DNA of 64,000 bases from Betaproteobacteria bacterium (GTDB lineage: Bacteria; Pseudomonadota; Gammaproteobacteria; Burkholderiales; Ga0077523): the NCBI GenBank assembly GCA_016125475.1, contig WGLR01000006.1:155990-219989 (forward strand), read 5' to 3'. The position numbers and the translations under genes were made by a program. Positions 10,472 to 20,342 of the stretch are shown here, piece after piece (the stretch's first letter is position 1; each line of letters opens with the position of its first letter). The notes below the pieces were generated by a model, which worked only from the letters and a program-made list of their open reading frames with translations, did not search any database and was not told the origin of the DNA.

Positions 10472-11620
10472 ATGGCGGAAGACAGCGATCTCGAACGAAC
10501 CGAACCAGCATCACAGCGACGGCTCGACGAAGCGCGCGCCCGGGGACAGATTCCCCGTTCGCCCGAGCTCGCGACCTTCTCGGTGCTGCTCGCCGGTGGT
10601 GGCGCGATGATGGTGCTGGGTGCCGGGCTCGTCGAGGTCCTCGGGCGCGTCGTCGCGCGCGGGCTCACGCTTGACCGGGCGGAAGCCTTCCGGCCGGAAC
10701 TCATGGTCGCCCGGCTGCGCGAAGCGGGCGAGTTCGCGCTCGTCAGCTTCGGTCCGTATCTGCTCGTGCTGGTCGTCGTGGCACTCGTCGCGCCGCTCCT
10801 CGTCAGTGGCTGGATATTCACCTTCGAAGCCGTCGCTCCCCAGTTCTCGCGACTCGATCCCGCGAAGGGTCTGGGCCGCATGTTCTCCACGCGGGGGCTG
10901 ATCGAGCTCGGAAAGGCCATCGGCAAGGCGCTGGTCGTGGGAGGCGTCGCGACACTCGTGCTGAAGAGCGAGATCGAGCCGATTCTCGGACTCTCCGCCG
11001 AATCCTACGAGTCCGCGCTCGCACACCTCGGACATCTCCTGCTTCTCACGTTCCTGACCGTGGTGGGGGCCATGGCGCTCCTCGTCGCGATCGACGTGCC
11101 CTTCCAGCTCTGGCAGCACGCGAAGCAGCTGCGCATGACGAAGGAGGAAGTGCGGCGGGAACACAAGGAGACCGAGGGCGATCCGCAGGTGAAGGGGCGG
11201 ATCCGGCAGATGCAGCGGGAGCAGGCACGTCGCCGGATGATGGCGGAGGTGCCGCGCGCCGACGTGGTCGTCACGAACCCCACGCACTTCGCGGTCGCGC
11301 TTCGCTATCGGGAGTCCTCGATGCGCGCGCCGATCGTCGTCGCGAAGGGCTCCAGTCTCGTCGCGGAACGGATCATCGCCCTGGCGGAGGCGAATCGCGT
11401 GCCCGTCCTGCGCGCGCCACCGCTCGCGCGTGCGCTGCACGCCCACGCGGACCTCGGGCGGGAGATACCGGGAAGTCTCTACACGGCTGTCGCGGAGGTC
11501 CTCGCGTACGTCTTCCAGCTATCCCGTTTCGAGCAGGAGGGCGGCGCGATGCCCGCCGTGCCCGCGGACATCCGCGTGCCGCCCGAACTCGATCCCGACC
11601 TCGCTACCGAGGAGCCCTGA
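10472..11620 (+). CDS. flhB: Flagellar export switch protein FlhB
   Basis: NPTH autocleavage motif (VVTNPTHFAVALRY); DSDLERTEPASQRRLDEARARGQIPRS N-terminus. Confidence 0.97.
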   Translation: MAEDSDLERTEPASQRRLDEARARGQIPRSPELATFSVLLAGGGAMMVLGAGLVEVLGRVVARGLTLDRAEAFRPELMVARLREAGEFALVSFGPYLLVLVVVALVAPLLVSGWIFTFEAVAPQFSRLDPAKGLGRMFSTRGLIELGKAIGKALVVGGVATLVLKSEIEPILGLSAESYESALAHLGHLLLLTFLTVVGAMALLVAIDVPFQLWQHAKQLRMTKEEVRREHKETEGDPQVKGRIRQMQREQARRRMMAEVPRADVVVTNPTHFAVALRYRESSMRAPIVVAKGSSLVAERIIALAEANRVPVLRAPPLARALHAHADLGREIPGSLYTAVAEVLAYVFQLSRFEQEGGAMPAVPADIRVPPELDPDLATEEP

Positions 11621-11623
11621 TCC

Positions 11624-13711
11624 ATGGCCGAGGCAGCCTCCACCGACGCCGGCGTCGCGGGTCAGCGGCGCTTTCCGCTCAACACGCTCGCGGGGCCCGT
11701 GCTGATCATCCTCGTCCTCGGGATGATGACGCTGCCGCTGCCGACCTTTCTGCTCGACCTGCTGTTCACGTTCAACATCGCGATGTCGATGATCGTGCTG
11801 CTCGTCGCGCTGTTCGCGCTGAGGCCACTGGATTTCTCCGTGTTTCCGAGCGTGCTGCTCGTGACCACGCTGCTGCGGCTGTCGCTCAACGTCGCGTCCA
11901 CGCGGGTGGTGCTCCTTCACGGACACGGTGGCCCGGGGGCCGCGGGACACGTGATCGAGGCCTTCGGCGATTTCCTGGTGGGAGGCAACTACACCGTCGG
12001 CATCGTCGTCTTCGTCATCCTGGTCGTGATCAACTTCGTCGTCATCACCAAGGGCGCGGGGCGGATTGCCGAGGTCTCCGCGCGGTTCACCCTGGATGCG
12101 ATGCCCGGCAAGCAGATGGCCATCGACGCCGATCTCAATGCCGGGCTCATCGCCGAGGACGACGCACGCAAGCGCCGGCTGGCCGTCTCCCAGGAAGCGG
12201 AGTTCTACGGTTCGATGGATGGTGCGAGCAAGTTCGTGCGCGGCGATGCGATCGCAGGGATCATCATCACGATCATCAACATCGTGGGCGGCCTGACGGT
12301 CGGTGTGCTCCAGCACGATCTGGACTTCGCGACGGCAGCACAGAACTACACGCTGCTCACGATCGGTGACGGTCTGGTCGCTCAGATTCCGTCGCTCATC
12401 ATCTCGACGGCCGCGGGTGTCGTCGTGAGCCGGGTCGCGACCGACGAGGACCTCTCCCAGCAGCTGCTCTCGCAGCTGTTCACGCGCCCTCAGGTCCTCT
12501 ACATCACCGGCGCCGTACTGGCGCTGCTCGGCATCGTTCCCGGCATGCCGCACGTGGCGTTCCTGCTGATGGCCTCCGCTCTCGTCTCGATCGGCTACTA
12601 CCTCGAACGCCGCAGCCAGGTCGCCGAGCCTCCTCCGGCGCCGCCCCCGCCGCCGACCGATCAGGCCGAGGTCGGATGGCAGGACGTCTCCAGCGTCGAC
12701 ATCCTCGGCCTGGAGGTGGGGTTCCGCCTGATCCCGCTCGTGGACAAGGCGCAGGACGGCGACCTGCTGCGACGCATCCGGGGCATCCGCAAGAAGATCG
12801 CGCAGGAGATGGGCTTTCTCGTGCCCGCCGTGCACATTCGGGACAGCCTCGAGCTGAAGCCCAACAGCTATCGCATCACGCTGAAGGGGGTCGACGTCGG
12901 TGCCGGCGAAGTGTTCGTGGGCCAGTATCTCGCGATCAATCCGGGACGCGTGATGGGAACGCTGCAGGGATCGCCCACGAAGGACCCCGCGTTCGGCCTG
13001 CCTGCAGTCTGGGTCGAGCAGGGGCTTCGCGAACAGGCCATCACGATGGGGTACACGGTGGTAGACGCCTCCACGGTGATCGCCACCCATCTGTCCAGCA
13101 TCGTGCAGGGTCACGCGTCCGAGCTCCTCGGCCGGGAGGAGGTGCAGGCGCTGCTGGATCACCTCGCCAAGGAATCGCCGAAGCTCGTCGAGGACCTCGT
13201 TCCGAAGGTGATCCCGCTGGGCGTTCTGCAGAAGGTCCTGCAGGGCCTGCTTTCCGAGTCCGTGCACATCCGTGACATGCGCACGATTCTCGAGACACTC
13301 GCGGAGCATGCGCCGCGCACGCAGGACCCGGAGGAGCTCACCGCCGCGGTCAGGGTCGCACTCTCGCGTGCTATCATCCATACGATCTCGCCGGGCACCG
13401 CGGAGCTTCAAGTCATCGCCTTGGATTCTCAGCTGGAGCAGGTCCTGATGCAGGCCGCACAGTCGCGGACTCAGGAGGGCGTCGGCCTGGAACCGAACCT
13501 CGCGGAGAACCTCCTGAATCAGACCACCAAGCTCGTGCAGGAACAGGAAAGCCTTGGGCGACAGGCCGTGCTCATGGTGCCCGCGCCGCTGCGCAGTCTC
13601 CTGTCCCGCTTCCTGCGCCGCGCGGCCCCCCAGTTGCGTGTCATATCCCACTCGGAAGTGCCCGACAGTCGGGTGATCAAGGTGATCGCCGTTCTGGGAG
13701 GGCGGGCGTGA
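11624..13711 (+). CDS. flhA: Flagellar export gate protein FlhA
   Basis: 695 aa; multispan N-terminus; KGAGRIAEVSARFTLDAMPGKQMAIDADLNAGLI FHIPEP-type signature. Confidence 0.97.
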   Translation: MAEAASTDAGVAGQRRFPLNTLAGPVLIILVLGMMTLPLPTFLLDLLFTFNIAMSMIVLLVALFALRPLDFSVFPSVLLVTTLLRLSLNVASTRVVLLHGHGGPGAAGHVIEAFGDFLVGGNYTVGIVVFVILVVINFVVITKGAGRIAEVSARFTLDAMPGKQMAIDADLNAGLIAEDDARKRRLAVSQEAEFYGSMDGASKFVRGDAIAGIIITIINIVGGLTVGVLQHDLDFATAAQNYTLLTIGDGLVAQIPSLIISTAAGVVVSRVATDEDLSQQLLSQLFTRPQVLYITGAVLALLGIVPGMPHVAFLLMASALVSIGYYLERRSQVAEPPPAPPPPPTDQAEVGWQDVSSVDILGLEVGFRLIPLVDKAQDGDLLRRIRGIRKKIAQEMGFLVPAVHIRDSLELKPNSYRITLKGVDVGAGEVFVGQYLAINPGRVMGTLQGSPTKDPAFGLPAVWVEQGLREQAITMGYTVVDASTVIATHLSSIVQGHASELLGREEVQALLDHLAKESPKLVEDLVPKVIPLGVLQKVLQGLLSESVHIRDMRTILETLAEHAPRTQDPEELTAAVRVALSRAIIHTISPGTAELQVIALDSQLEQVLMQAAQSRTQEGVGLEPNLAENLLNQTTKLVQEQESLGRQAVLMVPAPLRSLLSRFLRRAAPQLRVISHSEVPDSRVIKVIAVLGGRA

Positions 13712-13759
13712 TCCCGCGCGTTCCCTTCGTGTCGTCGCACGCGTCGGGGTGAGGCCACG

Positions 13760-14956
13760 ATGGTCGTCCGCAAATTCTTCGCTTCGAATACCAAGGAAGC
13801 CCTGCGCATGGTGCGCGAGGCACTGGGTGCCGATGCGCTGATCCTCGCCAATCGCCCCATGCCGGGCGGCGTGGAGATCATGGCGGTCGCGGAGCACGAG
13901 GTCGATGCCGTCGCCGCCCGGCCACCGGCGACTCCGCCCGAGCAGAAGTCGTCCCGCCCCCGAAGTGATCCGCCGGCGGCGGTGCATCCGGGCGACCTGG
14001 CCGTGACACAGGAACTGCTCGAGGAAGTGCGCACGCTTCGCGGGATGGTCGAGGGCCAGCTCGCGGGGTTCGCGTGGCGGGAACTCGCGGCGTCGTCGCC
14101 CGTGCAGGCAGAGGTGGTGAAGGAGATGCTCGTGCGCGGCTTCGGCGCGGGCTTCGCACGCGCGCTCGCGGCCCAGGTCCCGGCCGGCCAGACGTTCGCA
14201 CAGGCGATACGATGGATCAAGGCTGCGCTCATCAACAGTCTCAAGTGCGTGCCGGCGGGTCAGGACATCGTGAACCGCGGGGGCGTGTACGCGCTCGTGG
14301 GGCCGACGGGCGTCGGCAAGACGACGACGGTCGCGAAGCTGGCGGCGAGCTGCACCCTGCAGCACGGACCGTCGCAGGTTGCCCTCGTGACCACGGACAC
14401 CTACCGGATCGGCGCCGTCGACCAGCTCCGCATCTACGGCAAGATCCTCGGCGTTCCCGTCTACGCGGCCAAGGACGAGGACGACCTCAAGGTCACCCTC
14501 GCCGAACTGCACGGCCGGAGGCTCGTGCTGATCGACACGGTCGGCATGGGGCAGCGTGATCGTCGCGTGGCCGAGCAGGTGGCGTTGCTGAGCGGGCACG
14601 GCAAGCCCGTCGACCGCCTGCTGCTCCTGAGCGCCGTGTCCCAGGGCGAGACGCTCGAGGACGTCCTCCGGAATTATCGCGGCGAGGGCCTGTCCGGCTG
14701 CATTCTCACCAAGGTCGACGAGGCCCTGTCGCTCGGCGGCGCGATCGACGTGGTGATGCGTTCCGGGTTGCCGCTCCACTACGTCGCGAACGGCCAGCGT
14801 GTGCCCGAGGACATCCATCTCGCCAACGCGATGTATCTCGTCGAGCGTGCCTTCCGTTCCGAGGTGCGTGGAAGCGGTTTCCGGCCGGCCGCCGAGGAGA
14901 TCCCGCTCCTGATCGCGGCACGATCGCCCGCAGTCACCTCCGCACCGGGAGCGTAG
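13760..14956 (+). CDS. flhF: Flagellar SRP-like GTPase FlhF
   Basis: RKFFASNTKEALRMVREALGADALILANR; GPTGVGKTTTVAKLAA; LIDTVGMGQRD; downstream of flhA. Confidence 0.95.
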   Translation: MVVRKFFASNTKEALRMVREALGADALILANRPMPGGVEIMAVAEHEVDAVAARPPATPPEQKSSRPRSDPPAAVHPGDLAVTQELLEEVRTLRGMVEGQLAGFAWRELAASSPVQAEVVKEMLVRGFGAGFARALAAQVPAGQTFAQAIRWIKAALINSLKCVPAGQDIVNRGGVYALVGPTGVGKTTTVAKLAASCTLQHGPSQVALVTTDTYRIGAVDQLRIYGKILGVPVYAAKDEDDLKVTLAELHGRRLVLIDTVGMGQRDRRVAEQVALLSGHGKPVDRLLLLSAVSQGETLEDVLRNYRGEGLSGCILTKVDEALSLGGAIDVVMRSGLPLHYVANGQRVPEDIHLANAMYLVERAFRSEVRGSGFRPAAEEIPLLIAARSPAVTSAPGA

Positions 14957-14959
14957 GAC

Positions 14960-15835
14960 ATGGAAACCGTCATTCCCGATCAGGCGGCCGGACTGCGGCG
15001 TCTTTTCGCGAGGAACTCGGTCCGGTCCGTGGCATTCGTCTCCGGCACCCGGGGCATCGGACGTTCCGCGCTGGTCGGCGACGTTGCCGTGGCGCTGGCC
15101 CGTCGGGGGCAGAGTGTCTGCGTGATCGAGCACGGATTACCCGCGGCAGGCGTCGCGGCCCGTCTCGGCTGGGGGGCGGTTCGGGATCTATCGGAGGTGA
15201 TTCTCCAGGGGCGGCGTCTCGACGATGTCATGTCGACCGGCCCCGAAGGCGTGCGGTTCGTCGGTGCACGGCAGGCCGGCCGGGAATGCGCGAGTCTGGC
15301 GCCCCGTGACGAGGCGGATCTCTCTGCCGCATTCGCGAACCTGGATCCTCATGTCGACATGCTCCTCGTCGACGCTCCCTCGGGTACGGCGGAAGACGTC
15401 GCGCCGAGCACGATCGCCTCGTCCGAGACCGTCGTCGTGGTGTCCGCCGCCCGTGACGGGATCACCGACGCATACGGGCTCGTGAAACGGCTCGTGCGCG
15501 AGTCCGGCAGACGCCGGTTTCACGCCGTGGTGATCCGTGCGCGTGGTGAGGATCACGCACGCGTGGTTCACCAGAATCTCGCCGAAACGGCGCACCGGTT
15601 TCTGTCCGCGAACATCGCGTGGCTCGGGTGGGTTCCGGACGATGCGGATCGCATGAAGGCATTACGTTTGCATCAGCCGGTATCATGTGCGTTTCCACTG
15701 TCCGGATCTGCTCTGGCCGTGGGGGCCGTGGCCGACTCCCTGATCCACTGGCCCTACGCCGCAGAGGATTGTCTAGACGGCTTCCTGCACCGGTTCGTCC
15801 AGGCGAGCCGGATGGGGCTGTCTGAAAACGTTTGA
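14960..15835 (+). CDS. flhG: FlhG/FleN-type MinD-like protein with divergent P-loop
   Basis: Located between flhF and fliA; MinD-like layout but Walker A region is SGTRGIGRS. Confidence 0.8.
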   Translation: METVIPDQAAGLRRLFARNSVRSVAFVSGTRGIGRSALVGDVAVALARRGQSVCVIEHGLPAAGVAARLGWGAVRDLSEVILQGRRLDDVMSTGPEGVRFVGARQAGRECASLAPRDEADLSAAFANLDPHVDMLLVDAPSGTAEDVAPSTIASSETVVVVSAARDGITDAYGLVKRLVRESGRRRFHAVVIRARGEDHARVVHQNLAETAHRFLSANIAWLGWVPDDADRMKALRLHQPVSCAFPLSGSALAVGAVADSLIHWPYAAEDCLDGFLHRFVQASRMGLSENV

Positions 15836-15844
15836 GCAAAATCG

Positions 15845-16573
15845 ATGGTAAATGCCACTTCCATAGCGAATCGCGATGTCGACGCCATCGTGAACGAACT
15901 CGCCCCGCTCGTGAAGCGTATCGCCTATCATTTCATGGCAAAGCTGCCCGCGAGTGTCGAAGTCGACGACCTCATCCAGGCAGGATTGATCGGGCTGCTG
16001 GATGCCGCGAAGAATTTCGACGACACGCAGGGCGCACAGTTCGAGACCTACGCGATCCAGCGCATCCGGGGGTCGATCCTGGACGAACTCCGGCAGGCCG
16101 ACTGGCTGCCGAGAAATGTCAGAAAGAACCTCAGGAAGATCGAAAATGCCGTGTCCAAGCTCGAACAGGAACTCGGCCGGGCGCCCCGGGAGAGCGAACT
16201 CGCAGACCACATGCAGGTTCCCATCGAGGAATACCAGCAGATGCTCTTCGACTCCCGCGGGTATCAGCTGCTGCACTACGAGGACTTCCAGGAGTCCGAG
16301 GACGGCGACTTCTTCGACTCTTTCGTGACCGACGGACAGCGTGGTCCGCTGGACGTGCTCGAGGATCAGGGATTCCGGCGTCATCTGATCCAGGCGATCA
16401 GCGCGCTGCCGGAGCGTGAGAAGCTCGTGATGGGGCTCTACTACGAACAGGAGATGAACCTCAAGGAAATCGGGGAGATTCTCGGCGTGAGCGAATCGCG
16501 CGTCTGCCAGCTGCACAGCCAGGCCGTCGCGAGGCTCCGTTCCCGCATGAAGACCTGGACGTCCCGGAGCTGA
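15845..16573 (+). CDS. fliA: Flagellar sigma-28 factor FliA
   Basis: VNELAPLVKRIAYHFMAKLPASVEVDDLIQAGLIGLLDA; sigma-70 region 4 at C-terminus. Confidence 0.96.
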   Translation: MVNATSIANRDVDAIVNELAPLVKRIAYHFMAKLPASVEVDDLIQAGLIGLLDAAKNFDDTQGAQFETYAIQRIRGSILDELRQADWLPRNVRKNLRKIENAVSKLEQELGRAPRESELADHMQVPIEEYQQMLFDSRGYQLLHYEDFQESEDGDFFDSFVTDGQRGPLDVLEDQGFRRHLIQAISALPEREKLVMGLYYEQEMNLKEIGEILGVSESRVCQLHSQAVARLRSRMKTWTSRS

Positions 16574-16636
16574 TCTCCGGGCTCGCTGCGCCGTTCCGGG
16601 TCGCGCCCGGTCGGGAATTGTCAGTGTCATAGCCGC

Positions 16637-16663
16637 TCAAGTTTCAGTGACCGCGGGTCGTAA
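16637..16663 (+). promoter_or_regulatory. Candidate sigma-28 promoter upstream of motC
   Basis: TCAAGTTT-N11-GGTCGTAA, compared with the known FliA consensus TAAAGTTT-N11-GCCGATAA; the -10 is imperfect. Confidence 0.4.
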
Positions 16664-16709
16664 ACGGGCATAGGTCAGGGCCATCCGGCCGACCATCCGC
16701 TTGAGACCC

Positions 16710-17459
16710 ATGGATATCCTGAGCCTTGTCGGCCTTCTGGTCGCTCTCGGTGCGGTTCTCGGAGGACAGTGGCTCGAAGGGGGGCACCTGGCCTCCCTCC
16801 TGCAGGCAACCGCATTCTTCATCGTCATAGGTGGCACGCTCGGCGCGGTCATGCTGCAGAGCCGGCTGCCCGTCTTCGCGCACGGCGTGCGGCTCGCACG
16901 CTGGGTGCTGAGACCCCCCGTCTGCGACTACCGGGGCCTGATCGGTCGCATCATCCACTGGAGCAACGTCGCCCGCCGGGGAGGCTTGCTCGCCCTGGAG
17001 CCCCAGTTGCGCATCGAGAAGGGTGACTACGAGCGGAAAGGGCTCCAGCTGCTCATCGACGGCGCCGATCCCGGCACGATCAGGGAGATCCTGGAGCGGG
17101 ACATCCTCACCTACGACGAGTCCCAGCGCGCCTCCATCCGCATCTGGGACGCGGCGGGCGGGTATGCCCCGACGATCGGGATTCTCGGTGCCGTGCTGGG
17201 CCTCATACACGTCATGGAGAACCTCACCGATCCGTCGAAGCTCGGTGCGGGGATCGCCGTGGCTTTCGTCGCAACGGTCTATGGCGTCGGTGCGGCCAAC
17301 CTGTGCTTCCTGCCGATCGCCCACAAGCTGAGGGCGATCGTGACACGCGAGATCCGGCGACGGGAGATGCTGATCGACGGCCTGGTCTGCATCGCGAACG
17401 GCGAGAACCCGCGCATCATCCAGGGCCGACTGGAGGGATACCTTGCAGATGGGGACTGA
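16710..17459 (+). CDS. motC: Flagellar motor stator protein, MotA/MotC type
   Basis: MDILSLVGLLVALGAVLGGQWLEGG; GGYAPTIGILGAVLGLIHVMENL; GIAVAFVATVYGVGAANL. Confidence 0.92.
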   Translation: MDILSLVGLLVALGAVLGGQWLEGGHLASLLQATAFFIVIGGTLGAVMLQSRLPVFAHGVRLARWVLRPPVCDYRGLIGRIIHWSNVARRGGLLALEPQLRIEKGDYERKGLQLLIDGADPGTIREILERDILTYDESQRASIRIWDAAGGYAPTIGILGAVLGLIHVMENLTDPSKLGAGIAVAFVATVYGVGAANLCFLPIAHKLRAIVTREIRRREMLIDGLVCIANGENPRIIQGRLEGYLADGD

Positions 17460-18348
17460 CCCGGTCGGGGACGTCCCCGCCGAGGCACGGAAGACGCGTG
17501 GCAGCCACGCCGCGGATTCGCGCCGCACGCGACTGCGTCATCGCCGTCGCGGCGACGACGACGGTGAGCAGCCCGATCGCTGGATCGTCTCGTACGCGGA
17601 TTTCGTCACGCTGCTGCTCGCATTCTTCGTCGTGATGTATGCGATCTCGTCGGTGAACGAGAGCCGTTACCGCGAGGTTTCGGACGCCCTCGTGAAGGCG
17701 TTCCAGCCCGTGGACCGCCCGCCGGACGCGACGAGCATCGTACCGCCCCCCATTCAGCTTCCGTACCCGACGCTCAGGAACCGGCTGGTCCCCATGCAGA
17801 GCATGGCCAACGACATCCGGAGCGTGCTCGATCCGCTCGTCCGGGCCGGCGAAGTGAGAGTCACCGAGACGTCTCGTGGCATCGCCGTGGAGATCAATGC
17901 GAGTGTCCTGTTCGCATCCGGCGAGGCAGAACTCACGGAGGCCTCGGTGCGGATCCTGAATTCGGTGGCGGGAGTACTCGCGCGAGCGAAGAACCGCGTC
18001 GAGGTCGAAGGCCACACCGACAACAGCCCGATCAGCAGTACCGTCTATCCTTCCAACTGGGAACTGTCCGCTGCCCGGGCCTGCAGCGTGGTGCGACTGT
18101 TCGCGCGTGACGGGGTCGCTCCCGAGCGCATGGGCGCCGTCGGGTACGGCGAGTACCGGAGCGTCGCGACCAACGAGACACAGGAAGGCCGCAACCGGAA
18201 CCGACGGGTCACGGTCGTCATCCTGCCGCTGGACGACGACGGCAGCGACGCGGATCCGACGAAAGGTGAGGCTGGGAGGGAAGGTGCCGCCGGGGCGGGC
18301 GCTGTCGGAGCGTTGCCGGGAACGTCGGTGCCGGCACGCGGCCGGTGA
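17443..18348 (+). CDS. motD: Flagellar motor stator protein, MotB/MotD type (OmpA-like C-terminus)
   Basis: RWIVSYADFVTLLLAFFVVMYAISSVNE; OmpA-like VEVEGHTDNSPI...NWELSAARA. Confidence 0.93.
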   Translation: MQMGTDPVGDVPAEARKTRGSHAADSRRTRLRHRRRGDDDGEQPDRWIVSYADFVTLLLAFFVVMYAISSVNESRYREVSDALVKAFQPVDRPPDATSIVPPPIQLPYPTLRNRLVPMQSMANDIRSVLDPLVRAGEVRVTETSRGIAVEINASVLFASGEAELTEASVRILNSVAGVLARAKNRVEVEGHTDNSPISSTVYPSNWELSAARACSVVRLFARDGVAPERMGAVGYGEYRSVATNETQEGRNRNRRVTVVILPLDDDGSDADPTKGEAGREGAAGAGAVGALPGTSVPARGR

Positions 18349-18354
18349 GCCGCG

Positions 18355-18837
18355 TCAGGCGGTACCGAGTGCGCGGGTCGCGTTGCCCTGCAGATCGGGA
18401 GAGCCGTCGGGGCCGTAGAGCGTTGCCTGCTGCATCGCGCCCCGAAGCGTGGCGAGCGCCGCCTGGTTGAACCGGAGGCGTGACTCGATGAGGATGCCGT
18501 TGGTGGTGTTGAGCGCCTTGGCGTTCTCGGCATCGGCGAGAAGGGCGTTCCAGAGCGCCGAGAGAGACGCCTGATCCCTGCCGCCGTGGACGATGAGCCA
18601 TTCGGCCATGCCGACGCGATCGGTCCCGAAGCCTTCCTGCTCCAGGAACGAGCGGCGTGTCTCGCCGAGCGTGCCGAGCCGTGCGACCTGATCCGACTTC
18701 TGCTGCGCGAGCTCGAGCAGTTCCGCCACGTCGCCGCGCAGCAGGGCCGCGCTCTCGGCGTGCAGAAGACTCAGGAAACGCGCGAATCCCTCGCGTTCCT
18801 GCCGGAGGCTGTCGACGAAAACTTGGCGGTTGGGCAT
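18355..18837 (-). CDS. flgN: Flagellar chaperone FlgN
   Basis: 160 aa helical FlgN-like protein next to flgM and flgA. Confidence 0.82.
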   Translation of the reverse strand: MPNRQVFVDSLRQEREGFARFLSLLHAESAALLRGDVAELLELAQQKSDQVARLGTLGETRRSFLEQEGFGTDRVGMAEWLIVHGGRDQASLSALWNALLADAENAKALNTTNGILIESRLRFNQAALATLRGAMQQATLYGPDGSPDLQGNATRALGTA

Positions 18838-18931
18838 CGACGGCTCTCCTTGTCAGTGGGGGCGTTCCGGACGGCGGACGGCATCCGCTTCGGCACGCAT
18901 CGGCTCACGCATGATCGGACGAACGTGACGC

Positions 18932-19240
18932 TCAGTTCTTCTGACTGAGCAGATATTCCTTCACGCTCGCGATCAGGCGATCCGCCACCACCTCGGAATT
19001 GACCGCAAACCGGCCGTCCGAAATGGCCTGCTTGATGGCGTCGACCCGTGCGGAGTCCACGACGCTCACGTCGCCCAGGCTGCTTTCGAGTTTATGGAGC
19101 TGATTCGCGAGCGAACTCACGGAGATCGTGTCTCCCGAACCCTTGCCTGCGCCCTGTGGCGGAGCGGCGGGTTTGCTGCCCGTCACGTCCTGAGGTCCCG
19201 TCACGCCCGGGAGCCTTCCTGCTGGATTGTTTATCTTCAC
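18932..19240 (-). CDS. flgM: Anti-sigma-28 factor FlgM
   Basis: 102 aa; MKINNPAGRLPGV...; C-terminal RVDAIKQAISDGRFAVNSEVVADRLIAS. Confidence 0.93.
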   Translation of the reverse strand: MKINNPAGRLPGVTGPQDVTGSKPAAPPQGAGKGSGDTISVSSLANQLHKLESSLGDVSVVDSARVDAIKQAISDGRFAVNSEVVADRLIASVKEYLLSQKN

Positions 19241-19290
19241 AATGAATCCTCGCTAACGCTAGGGAAAGCCTTTCGAGCCTTCCGAACTCC

Positions 19291-19318
19291 TTAACGGTCG
19301 GTCCTGCGCAGAACTTTA
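19291..19318 (-). promoter_or_regulatory. Candidate sigma-28 promoter for flgM (flgMN)
   Basis: Minus strand reads TAAAGTTC-N12-ACCGTTAA, close to FliA consensus, about 50 bp upstream of the flgM start. Confidence 0.55.
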
Positions 19319-19480
19319 GGCCTGCGACTCATTCGGAGCGAGTCGTGTGCCCCCGAAGAACTCGGCCAGTATAACAACGGCCCGGGCCGCGCATATCTGA
19401 GCTTCGGCGTATTCGACACGCCCGGGCAGCCGATGTTTCGCCCCGGGCCTTCGCACACGGGCGCGCACGCCCGCACCGCC

Positions 19481-20176
19481 CTATCGGACTTCGACCTCGC
19501 CGGGCGCGACCGCGACGCCGGTGATGACCCGCCCCGAGGGGGTCCGTACCTGGACGGACTGTCCGGCGGCGGCCGCATTGAGTGCCTTGCCTTCCGCCTT
19601 CACGACGTACCCATTGTCGCGATAGACCAGGGTGACCGGATGTCCCGGCGAGATGATGGTCACGCCTTTCAGCATGCCCGCACGGACCGGCAGGCCCGCG
19701 CTGAGCGCGAGTCGTGGCACCCGTCCGATCGCCGCACCGACGTCCGTCACGACGCCTGCGGGCAGTTGCGTGAGGTCGACGTCCCGAATCTGGAGGTCGG
19801 CCCGGGTGAGCGGCTCGCCCGCCGCGAGCGGCCGGGCCGTGTAGACGGCCGGCCCGAATACCTTGACGGAAACAGGCACCATGACGGTCCACGCCTGCGG
19901 CGACGAACAGCGTACGCCGACCACCGCGCGGCCCCAGAGCCGGGTACCGCGCGGCACGAAGGACCGGGCGTCGTCGCAGGCCGGCAGCCTCAGATGGCGG
20001 TCGACCGGCCCTGCCGAGATCTCGACGCGACCGGGCAGTTCACGAGTCGCGGACTCGACCTGCGCCTCGGCGAGTGCCTGGATCCGCTCGAGCTTCTCGT
20101 AGCCTCCGCCGGCAGACGCCGGGCGCGCGGCGACCACCATCGCGGCCGCGAACAGCACTGCCCGAAGCAGTGAAAC
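19481..20176 (-). CDS. flgA: Flagellar P-ring assembly protein FlgA (start uncertain)
   Basis: SAF-domain type C-terminus (GHPVTLVYRDNGYVVKAEGKALNAAAAGQSVQVRTPSGRVITGVA); signal-peptide-like SLLRAVLFAAAMVVAARPASA; exact start codon not resolved. Confidence 0.85.
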   Translation of the reverse strand, partial: VSLLRAVLFAAAMVVAARPASAGGGYEKLERIQALAEAQVESATRELPGRVEISAGPVDRHLRLPACDDARSFVPRGTRLWGRAVVGVRCSSPQAWTVMVPVSVKVFGPAVYTARPLAAGEPLTRADLQIRDVDLTQLPAGVVTDVGAAIGRVPRLALSAGLPVRAGMLKGVTIISPGHPVTLVYRDNGYVVKAEGKALNAAAAGQSVQVRTPSGRVITGVAVAPGEVEVR

Positions 20177-20342
20177 GGAGCGCCCGGCGCCCCGGGCGTC
20201 CGTCGATGCGCAGATGCTTGCCGATGCCAAGGGAATGATGGGGCCAGAAAGGAACCTGTGACACGTCAACCCGGAGGATAATTCAAGCGTGAGCCTCGCG
20301 TGTCCGTTATGGGGCCTGTTTCCCACGACTTTGCCGAACGCA

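Noticed and set aside
11519-15133. 1204-aa minus-strand ORF
   Set aside because: Antisense to flhA, flhF and flhG, which are clearly coding; typical GC-rich shadow ORF.
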